Assembly: GCA_958298945.1 (NCBI GenBank)
Contig: OY282607.1
Coordinates: 89,969,270-90,033,269 of the forward strand
Direction of reading: 5' to 3'
DNA from: Atherix ibis
Taxonomy: Eukaryota; Arthropoda; Insecta; Diptera; Athericidae
Length of the DNA stretch: 64,000 nucleotides
The notes beneath the pieces are model-generated. The model was not told the origin of the DNA, made no database searches, and saw only the letters and a program-made list of their open reading frames with translations. Made by a program: the position numbers and the translations under genes. How positions within the stretch are numbered: the stretch's first letter is position 1; every line of letters begins with the position of its first letter. Shown here piece after piece: positions 24,201 through 36,200 of the stretch.

Positions 24201-27200
24201 TCTCTCCTCTCCCCTCTCTCCTCTCCCCTCTCCCAATCCCCCGTTGAGTATACAAAATTTTAATACGAAAAATGCACTTTTCCCATTCAAGATGTTCACT
24301 ATCATTTTTTTTTTTTTATATTTCCACTTTTTAATAATCCAAAAGCTATTGTCAAACTGTTCAGGAAAAATCATTTCAGAAGAAATTTTTCTATATTTTT
24401 TAATGAGTCTACATAAAGGATTATATCCAATTTGTAGTTTTTCTCTACAGCATTTATACATTCCATATACCAATCTGTCTCAATAACTTCTTTTCAATAT
24501 ATAGTACACCTTGCATCTAGCAAAAATCATTAATATTCTTCCGAAATTATCCAAATCTAAATCCAAACCCTCCAGCAATAGTTTACCAGGTGGAGAGTGA
24601 AAGTTAATTAACGTAAATCTATCCACGTGACTTTTACTATCCGTCGTGAACCATATCCTCTTATATACCCTAATGGCAGGGCCATCGAAGTTCGCTATCT
24701 AGGACTGCACTAACGCTTGACATGGAAGCAAAGTACTTTTATACAATGCCCTACTGAAACCAATATGGACTTACGGACAGCAAAGTACTTTTATACAAAG
24801 CCCTACCGAAACCAATATGAACTTACGGGCAGCAAAGTACTTTTATACGAAGCCCTAGTGAAACCATTATGGACTTACGGACAGCAAAGAACTTTTATAC
24901 AATGTCCTACTGAAACCAATATGGACTTACGGGCATCAAAGAACTTTTATACAATGTCCTACTGAACCCAATATGAACTTATAGGCAGCAAAGTACTTTC
25001 ATACAATGCCCTACTGAAACCAATGTGGACTTACGGACAGCAAAGTACTTTTATACAAAGCCCTACTGAAACCATTATGGGCTTACGGACAGCAAAGAAC
25101 TTTTATACAATGTCCTACTGAGACCAATATGGACTTACGGGTAGCAAAGTACTTTTATATAAAGTCCTACTGAAACCAATATGGACTTACGGACAGCAAA
25201 GTACTTTCATACAATGCCCTACTGAAACCAATATGGACTTATGCACTAGAACTCTGGGTCCGACTAAGCCTTCCAATTCCTGTCGAATCTAATCCCTTCA
25301 ATCAAAAATACTACGTACAATTGTCGAAGCTCCATTTTATGTTCGCAATAGTGTTATTCGCCATGATCTCAAAATCATTTTTGTTCATGATGTGGGTGTG
25401 TCTCCAATCATACTAATCCCCATGTTCAAGAACTATCCTTCAGTTCCTTTCCAAAAAAAACACCCATCACAGATTTAAGCGTCACTGGTCGTGTGACTTA
25501 CTAAAATAATGAGGCACGCAGGAGAAACTTCGTTGGCTGTTTACTCCCCACAACCATTCATGTTAATTTGTTACTATTATTCAAATCTGTTTGTTATAGT
25601 TGTAGTAATCTGTGAAAATTAAATAATTTATAAACTATTTGAACAAACTTTTAATCAGGCAGCTCGAAATTAAAAGAAAAAATAATTTTATTTATTCAGT
25701 TTTTAAGTACAGTGTAAACTGTCCCCAGTATACACTATAGGCTAAGCATGGATCCACTACGAATAAACAATTTAAATTTTCAAATTTTTTATCGATTTTC
25801 CTCAAGTATAAATAAAATTATCTAGAAATAGCCCAGATCGATTTCCTTGACCCATTCAGATTTGAGTATGTTTTGTATAGTTGAAAGAGTAATCAGTGAA
25901 TGATGGCAAATTGAATTAGGACACATTCGGTCTGTGCCAGATTACGAAATTGTATTAAATTTTCTGGACCAAATTTATAAATTGACGAACGTATAAAAGC
26001 GGTGGTTTTTTTTTGTTTGTTCGAAAAGAACATAATCAATCAGCTTATAGGTAATTTAATCAAATCAGTTTCTGGGGAGTATTCTGTGCAATTGTACGAG
26101 TACATGTTGAGAACAACAGGACGTCTATCGTAGACTAACCTCCTGCGCCTTCCAATCAGTCGACTGCATTTTCCGAATGAAAAGAAATCATTTCCATTTG
26201 GGGATTGGGGATAGGGACTTTGAGTATTTTCACCGCACAAACGTATGTGTTCCCATGTGTAAAGGGAAAACGTACCACAACGAACGGTTATGAAAAAATT
26301 GAAATGCATTTTTCCAACTGCGCTTGTGTACGTATGGCCTGTTGGTGTATATATGATATTATATATATATATGGACTGGTAGCATTTTGTGTGGATGGAT
26401 GTGTGTGAATTTATTTGTTATTAGAAGTCAGAATTCACTTTTTAGCTTTGCTACGTTCAGAATTCATTTGGAAGTCTCAGTTTAGCGAGAGCTTCGTCCT
26501 CAGACGTTGCAGTGATTCTATTTAAAGGATATTTTTTTCTTTTCTCTTTAAGGGCACGAAACTTCCGGTTGCACGAGAAAAACTCAACGGCAAGTCAATC
26601 TGACGAAGTGTTCCGCATCAATCAAATGTTCAATCGAAGTGCTGTGGTTGCTGCTGGTGGAATGGAATCGCCCGGAAGCGGCGGCGGCGGCGGACTCTTG
26701 GTCCGATCCAATGTGCCGAACTCGTTTAGTAGTGATACGGACTCGGGCCTAGCGAACAGTGTACTCCGCGATAGTGGAAGTGGATCTGAAACTGGAGCTG
26801 GTTATATTGAACGTATCCAAGAACAATTGCCGCTTACCAGCCAAATGGAAAATTCTTCTGACAAATTAAATTTTCCAAAAATGTACGAAGATAATACAAG
26901 TCCGCGCGATTTAAATCAAAACCGAATGTTCGATAGAAATATAAGGTAAGGACTGATTTATCCTTAATCCTTTATGAGTATAGAAAAAATTTTAATATCA
27001 TATGTAGTTACACCAAAGAGGAATATATGCAAAAATATGGAAGAGAATGATTCATTAAAGTTCAATCGATTAGTTAATTTTTGTGAATTCATTGTAAATT
27101 CTCAGTGTGAATTGATGTGTAAATAAAAACATTATATCAATTTTATAGTGAATTGTATCCTTTGTGATTGATATTTTAGTATTAGACTATAAAATAATAT

Positions 27201-30200
27201 TTTAAGTGCAATAATTAGAATTGAAAAAAAAAAGAAATCTTTTCTTAGTCATCTATTTTTATTGTAATTGATAATAAAATGTTTTTAGACTAATTTGAAA
27301 AATACTAAAAAAATTTCTCTCTCTTAATCGATAGACAAAAAATTGTCTTAAAAATAATTTTCTATTAAAAAAATTTCGTTTTTTTTTCTTAAAAAATTCT
27401 TATTTTCAAAACGAAATTTTTTAAATTTAACAGTTTGCATTTATCATTAAAATTGTTAACTTTTATTTGCACAAGTAGTTAGTAAATTAGAAAGAAAAAA
27501 AATTGTGAAATAATAAAAAAAAAGCTTTTTTGCTATTAATATTTAATATAATTTAATATTTGTAGAATTTTTTTTTTTTTATTAATAAAATGTATTCATT
27601 CTTTCTATGTTTTTGTATTTAATTATTTTTTTTAATTAAAAATTGTTTTTCTTCTAAAAAAAAAAATGTCTTTGGTTTTTTCTTTAATTCCTGGTTTAAT
27701 ATTTTATATTAATATTTTTTTCTTTCCATAATATAATAATAAGGTACTCGTAATTAATGAATGATGATCTAAAAGGTAGTTTGGATTCAACAAAGTCATT
27801 CATTCTATTAGGCTTGAGATGATTTTATAACTTATTTCTTTTTTAAGATACTTTTTTTTATGATGTAAATATTTTTTTTTTAAATTCTTCTTGATCTTTA
27901 TTTAAATTTTGCACATACTTTTTTCCAAATTTTTATTTATTCACTATCGACTGATTTTGTGTCAAATTGAACGATCTTGGAGGCCAATTGACATCACCAA
28001 TTTCTCCAAATTACGCATTCTGGTAAATTTTCAAGCAATAAAGCAAAAATTTGTTATGTTCTGTAGCTTGTGGTACCGTTTTGTTAAAACCACATATAAG
28101 GCAGATTAAAAAAAAAATTTAGTTTAGGCCAAAAAAAACTCAGTTATCAAAAAAAAGGTCATAATGTTCCAGAATTAAAAAAGGTTTCCAATGAAAACTT
28201 CAGACCAAAATGCACACCATAAAATCAATTTTTTCAGATACAGTGGCTTTTTCATAGTTACTTGTAGATTTTTAAAGCATCTTATAGGGTAATTTTGCAG
28301 ATTGTCATATTAATCGAGCGAGAAGTGAACTTTAGACCAAAATGCACACCATAAAATCAATTTTTTCAGATACAGTGGCTTTTTCATAGTTACTTGTAGA
28401 TTTTTAAAGCATCTTATAGGGCAATTTTGCTAATTGACCTATCCATCGAGTGAAAAATGAACTTTAGATCAAAATGCACACCATAAAATTAATTTTTACA
28501 GATACAGTGGCTTTTTCATAGTTACTTGTGGATTTTTATAGCCTCTTATAGGGCAATTTCGCTAATTGACACATCTATCGAGTGATAAATGAACCTCATT
28601 GTTGAAAAAGACTTTGTTCATAACGCTCAGAATTGACATCTTTAGACCAAAAAGGTCTCCCCAATGACAACTTCAAGATTTTTAAAGCCTCTAAAAGAGC
28701 AATTTTGCTGATTAACATATCCATCAGCAAGACATTTTTTTGTTGCTGAAAAAGGCAGCACAAAAAAGCCTCTAAAGCCCAATCGGTCTATTCCACAGTC
28801 ATAATTTGATAGTAACTATACGTACTATAAAATGGCAATTTTTATTTTAATTTAAAATTATTTTCTTTATTATATTAATTTTACAACTGTCAAACAACAA
28901 GGCTATGCTTTCCAAACTACAAAATGGGTAATCATGTCTTGTAGACTTGCATTAAATATAAACTTTTAGTTTGATTTTTACCTTTAATACACTTAATATT
29001 ATATTATAATTAAATAAATACCGTTTTTCATAAAAACATTCCCTTCTATTGTAATATATTTGGTTTTTTTTATTGGAATTAGTCACTTTTATTAGGTTTC
29101 TTTTATCTTTAACAGACCATCAAAACTTTCTGTTGAAGTAGTTGAAATTTTCCTCAAAACCATCAAAAAAATTTTATTTTTCGTTAATTTAATATATTTT
29201 ATATACATCGTAAAATGTATCTATTAACATCGTAAAATAGAAATTTTTAGTTTTTTTTGTGTTAATAGCACCATTTTTCTTATAAGCACCAAATTTGGAA
29301 AATTTTTCAACAAAAAAAATCAAATTTTAGCAAAATTGTTGGCGTTTCTTTTACATCAAATTTTATAAATATTTAAAAGTTTAATCGAAAAAAAACTACA
29401 TTTATTTAATAAACAAAAAGTATTCTTTGTTTTTTTTATAAGAAACTGATTAATTTTTAGTACAAACAATTTTTTAATTATAAAGAAATCATTCAACAAT
29501 TTTTTTTAAATATCCTCACAGATTGCGAGTAAATTTTGATAAAAAATAAAAACAAAACTTATATTTTAATCTATCAACAAACTTACAGATAATAAAAGTT
29601 TAATATCGAATTACGATAAAATCAAAAGCAAGGGAAATAAATAAAAATGGAAATCTTAAAGTGTTCGTATTTCGAAAATGTGATAAAAATAATACAGAAA
29701 ACATTCTCAACTTCAAAGGTCTTATTCGCTTCCACTTAAAGTAGATTTTCTTTCTGATAGTTGAATTTTTTCCCTCTTCTCCTTTTTATGTTTTTAAATA
29801 ATCTAAAAATAATTTTTTTTTTCTTTAACCTATTTCATATACAAAACGTATGTTAAAAGTAGAACAACTGTTTATGATCATAAAACAGAGAACATGCCTG
29901 TCGTCTCTACCTATGTTGAAAATTATACAATAAAAATAACTACAAAAAAAAATGGGGGAAAGTAATTTTTAAGAAAGAAAATCTAATCCAACATGAGTTT
30001 GGTGTGTTGTTTTAGATAATTTTGAAAGCACGCGTTCATAAGAAGCTATAATTTCGAAAAAAGGTATAAAAATACACTATTTAAATAGTCCCTAAATTTA
30101 GATGAGTGTACGTTGTTCTTCCACATTATTAACCGGAACTATACACACTCTTATAGTAGATGCACATTATCATAGAAAAATTTCGATAGTACACTGAAAT

Positions 30201-33200
30201 GACGAGGAAGTACGGTATGCGTCTCAACAAGAGGGTCATAATGTGTTACTCCAAGATCTGGGCGCCGACACACTCATTTCTATAAATATTCTTAAGTTGT
30301 GATCTTGAAATTTAAGCATTAATATATCATTAATTATTATTGACACCTCCAAAAATACACATAGTCAACTAAGAGTTATGCTTTGTTGGCGTCCTTTAGA
30401 AAACATTTTTTTTTTTTAAAAGAAATTTATTTTTTACATTAATTATTTTGAAAAGTTTCTTAGTAAATATTGTTAAATGAAACGCACTTAAAATTTAGAT
30501 TTTAAATAATTTTGTTGATGCTTCCCATAACATCTTAAATACGTAATAGAAAAAAGTATTTACCAAATGAAATTGCCTTAAGGTATGGGTATCAGTAAAT
30601 AATTTTTATTCCGTTTCAACATGAAATTACCTTAAGCCTTCGAAGGACGCCATTTTAAAAATATTGACATGAAATTATGCTCATTTGTCATAAAAAATTA
30701 ATGTCAGATCATTTTTTTTATTCTTTTAATTTTCCCTTAACATTTTTCAACAATCGAATGTTAAAACTTCAAGGAATTTGTAAATTTAAAAGTTAAAATT
30801 TTAAGGAATTTTGTAGTAGATACTACATTAACATAGGCTTAGGGGTCACTGCCCCCTAAGTAAGTACCAAGATCTAGATGACCTTCATATGTTTATAGTA
30901 GTAAGGGGACGTATAAGCAAAACTTAATTACAATTTATTGTAGTAAAACAAATTCATAATAATAAACGGTTATTTATGTTAGGTAAAAATATGAGTGCAG
31001 TTTCTTCTTTTATGGCGCTACAACTCGCCTTCGGGCCTTGGCCTGCTAAATTTTTCTTTTCCACGCTGGCCGATCTTCTGCGGCCGACTGCCAGTGTGTA
31101 GTACGCAAGCGTCATTTCGAATTGCATAACACCAACGGTTTCCTGGCTTTTCCGGTGGTCTCATCTTATCTACCCCGCCATTGAAGACCTTCTTTGGAAT
31201 GCGGTTGTCGGACATACGTTGCACATGGCCCGCCCATCTAACGCCGTATATATTCACATGTTATGTATATCCCGTCATTGTATCTTTTAGTGGGCCCAAA
31301 ATATCTTTTGTAAACTCTTTCTTTCGAAATGGCCGCGTAGATTTACCGTTGTTTGCGTCATTGTCCAATTTTCACTACCATAACACAGGACTGGTCTGAT
31401 AATTGCTCTGTACAGTTACAATTTTTTTTTCTAAAGGTACTCCTTCGATCTCATTATCTTCGACAGCGCAAAGTGAGCGCTATTGGCTTTGCTAATCCTC
31501 CTTGTCACTTCTGCTGTTTCTGCTAGTCCTCCTTGTCACTTTTGCTGTTTCTGTGTTTCTGCTAGTCACTCTTAGGAGTTTTAATTTAACAAAAATGGCA
31601 ATTTTGTTGTGCCGAAATGACGTTCTCATAAATCAGTGTTACTAGATTTTAAAAAAAGCGTTTGATAAGTTTTTCTCGCTTTCATTGGAAAAATACAAAA
31701 ACCCATAACATTTTGTAGAGTTCAATCTGGCAATACTAATTTATAAAAGCGCAATATAATTTTTTGGGGAAACAAGTTTTATAATTGCAAAGTTTGCATT
31801 GACTTTTACTAATTGTTAGGTTTTATCCTGCTAGTCGGCCATTTTTGAATGTTAACTTTTAGCCCAATTTCCCTGGCAGTTTTCTCTAATTAGACATAAT
31901 ATTCTCTGACGTTTGATACTGATCTTCCCATTAGGTTTAGATTATCAGCATACCCTGTCAGCTGCAATGACTTATATTCTCCTGATCACCTACTATACGA
32001 CGAGGTTAAAAAACATTGGCGCCATAATTGAGACCCTTACTGTGAGGATGTTTTAAATTCTGACCTGTACACGTGTGTTCGTTATTGTTGCCCTTATTAG
32101 ACTAGTGAGCTTTTCTGGTATGAATAGGTGTTCTCTCTGGATGGAGTCGTATGGTGACTTAAAATCAACGAAGATCTGGTGTACATCGATCTTTCTTTCC
32201 TACCATTTCTCCAGTACCTACCTTAGTATAAATAGTTGCACGTGATCTAAATCCTGATCGGTACTCTCCTATAGTTTTTGTTCAGCTATTCTCTCTAGGT
32301 TTGTTTTCAAGATGTTCATGAACACTTTATGTGAGGTGCTGAGTAATGATATTCCTCTATAATTTTGGTTATCCAACTTGTCTCCTTTCTTTTTTGATCG
32401 GACAAATAATACTTAATCAGTGAGTATTTGTTCTTCCATCCACGCTTTAAGAATTATAAGGTGGAGTATTTTGCACAGGTGTTCCCCTCCGGTGTTCCGG
32501 CCGGAATATTATCAGAACCAAGTCCTTTGTTTCAAGTGCTGTGTGGCATGTAGCGCCGTCTTGTTGAAACCGCATGTCGACCAGATGCAGTTTTTATAAA
32601 AATTAGAAATCACCGAGCGAGAGCAGCCGCCATTGACGCTAACGTTGCGACCAGCATTCTTCTGCCTGTTATTGTTTTTAATCAGACCAAATCCGACAAT
32701 TTTGCTTATTCATACACCCATTCAACCAGAAATGAGTTTTCGTAAAAAAAACGGATTTTCCTCAAGTTCTTCTAACAACTTTTCGGTAGGTCATTCGGCT
32801 TCCGTTCTTCTAATAAAGCTATAATTTGTTGTGTTATGTAACTATGGCAAAATTTTGTTTAAATTACATATAATCCAAATTAAAATTTTTAAGCTCATAC
32901 CAAAAAGCAGTTACTTATCATACGACCATTGCACTCGAAATAGACTATTACGTTTGCTACTTCTTCATTTACAAATGCACACCAAACAGTAATTTTATTT
33001 TATGTGAATACAATGGCTTTTCTACAGTTATCTGTGAGCTTTCAAAGCCTTATATATAGAAATTTTACTTATTTACATATCCACCAAAGGAAAAATTAGC
33101 CCCAATGCTGAAGAAAATTTTGTTCAAAAACCTGTTGTTCCAGAATATAACTGGCGGATCTTTTCTGATATTTTAACGCATTTATTGTAGTTATTTAATT

Positions 33201-36200
33201 AATATTTTTAAATTGCAAATATGATTCTAAATAAATAAAATTCTTAACAATATATTTATGCATAAAAAATAGCAATAACATAATTATGCTTTTTGAACTG
33301 CAAAATGGATCACCCTTGATTGCATAATTAATTTAAAAAAAAAAGAATTTCCATAAAGTTTAATTGAAACAATAATAAAAAAAAATTTAAAAAAGCGGTA
33401 TTAAAAATAATTACGGAAGTTTAGTTGATTGGTAGTCACTCGACAACCGTAATACCAAAAAAATGAGCATCGTCGCTATAAATGAACAAATAATATTTTA
33501 AATACAATATAAATTTAACAACTTTCAAATAACAGAGCTGTACTTTCCAAATTTAAAAACAGGATACACCTTAAGAATTCTCTAAAACCTAACAGAATTT
33601 ATTAAAGAAGAAAATTTTAGCTTTAATAAGAAGTTAAGTACTTTTTTTTGTATATTTTAAATACTCTTTGCTCAACTTATGATGTTTTTTAGTTCTTGGG
33701 GGTTTTTTTAAAGATAGAATTTAATTTCTAAATTTGAAAAAAAAGATTCAAACTTTGCTTATACGGTTATGATGATCTTGTATATGTACCTACTAAGCAG
33801 GATTGCAACTTGAAGTAATTAAAAGTTTGAAACGGATTCAGAAATCTCATCAAGTTAACTGTTCTCCTTGCTGCTGCAGAGCAAGGCATTTTCTCAAGTA
33901 CCACCCACTGTTGTCTCTGATTACTCACATTTTTCTTTGAAAAAGAAAACTCAACAAGAGGGTTGAAAAGAAATCCTTTTTGTAGAAAATATTTAACACA
34001 CACATCCATTTTCATATAATTGCACATTTATACACAATTACATATAAACGAATGCTTTTTATTTTATTTTTGGTTATTATTATTATTATTATTATTATTG
34101 TTGTTTTTGTTATTTTGTTTTTCTTACTTTCCTCTTATTTTTTTGCAGCTCGTTAGAAGAACAAATTCGACGACTCGGCCTCAATGACCTTAGCGGCTCA
34201 GATACAGTGTGTTTTGCGAAAACGAAATCCTTCGATATCGACAGCGGCAGGATATACGAGCGAATTGAGTCGCCGGTGACATTCTCCTCGTCGTCGCCAG
34301 ATACGTCTTACGAGCATAAAATGCATGCGCGCCTCTCTGCCTCCACCGACAACGTATGCCAGACTGAGCCGATTTATGCAGTTGTTGACCTGAAGACCAA
34401 GTATGCCCGTCGGGCGAAGCTACTCGAGATGGAGGAGCAGATGCAGCGAGAAAGACCAAAAAGTATTCATGTCGTTACAAGTGATTATGAAGAGGTTAAA
34501 TATTTATAAGAATATATTTGTATTTTGCTTTTATACACAACCACACTCACTCCTTTCTATATGAACACGTGCTTGTACCTATCAAAAGCACTCCAGACAC
34601 TCACCCATCCAACCTTGTTCATCCTCTTTTCCTACTTATACGGATGCATGTCTCTCCCCAATTAACCCACAAAATATTCCTACAATTCTGCTGCTAATTA
34701 TGTTTGTGTGCGAATATACTTGTACCCATTTTTTTTTGTCGCTATTTTATTAAGCTTCAATTTGAATTCAACCCTCCGACACCGCATTGTTTAACTAAGA
34801 TTTGAGTAGAAAAGTTGGAAAACTTTAATTGCAGAAAAATAAATTTCGATATCAGTGCAATAAAAATTGGAGCTATTTTTTCCGTTCAATCTATCAATGA
34901 GAGAGTCAGGTTTTTTTTCATTTTTAATTATTGATTAAATTTTTTTTAAAGTTTTGCAAAAGAGTTTTTTTTTATATTAAATTTATGTTAAAATTTTTCA
35001 TTTATTATGAGAAGAATAATTTTTTTCAATACAAAAAAATGCACAAACAAATAATAATATTTTTTCAAACTGTAAATTGATCAGATCTAAAAAAAAATAA
35101 TAAAAGGCGTTTCATATAAATCAGTGTTGCCAGATTCGCTGGAAAAAGAGAAAAACTCATAAAGTCAAATCTGGCAATACTAATTTATGAAAGCGCCATT
35201 TTTAATACGTAGTTTAGATTATTTATATTGCAGAAGCTCAAAAAGTACAATTTCTTAACTAATTCAATGTAAATCCAATATTTACGAGTAATATAATAAA
35301 AAAAATTTTGGGGAAACAAATTTTATAATTGAAATTTTTTTTTGTTGGCTTATTTTGAGTCAGTTGAAAAATGTAGATGGCAGATCGATCGATAGTTGCC
35401 GAGACAAGCCGTTTTGTATTTGCTTTTAAATCAATCTTTAGCTTTTATATTATTTATTACAATAAATAATTATATTTTTTTGTAAAAACAAAAAATTTAA
35501 CATTTCCCTTTCAAAGCTGAATTTTTTTATTACTTCCTCTTCTAAAAGTAATTAAAACAAAAACTTTCCTAATACACAATTTTATTATAAAAATCATTAA
35601 AAATTCCATTAATCATTAAAAAGTACATCATTAAAATTCCATTGCAAAATAGTTATTACCATAAATAATGAAGAACTAAAAATACTAATGCAATCTGATT
35701 TTCTTGTAGGTCTTGAATTTTTCTACTGAATACTCGGATAAAGATGAAGATGAAAATGAAAATATTTACGAGCCTGTAAGTAAAGTAAAATGCCTCTGAA
35801 AAAAATTGGTTTTTTTTTCATTCAACCAGAAAATTGCATATTTTTAGAAAACTGTGTAGTTTATAGATTTTTGTTTTGTATATATTTTAGATAAACATTC
35901 CCGATTGTAATCATCACCATCACCATCACCATCATAATCATAGTCACCACCATCACAGTCACAATCACAATCCCAATCACAATCAACGGAATATTGTATG
36001 GCGATACCTTCCAAAAATAAATCTGGAATCAATTATTGAAATGGCTCGGCATAAAAAGAAGGACAACAATACAACCAAAACGGATCAGCATTCGCCATTT
36101 TCCGATATTCGTCGACGATTTGGAAATCATCGGAAATCAATTAAAAACCGGATGAAGCGATTCTATATCAAAGAAAGACCAAACACAATTGTTAAAGAAC

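Noticed and set aside
24175..24486. 103-codon ORFs on both strands with Pro- or Gly-rich starts
   Set aside because: Produced by the C/CT tract inside a dispersed repeat.
30836..30859. Short palindrome that could be a stem-loop RNA
   Set aside because: Arms of only 8-9 bp in intron DNA; no further support.
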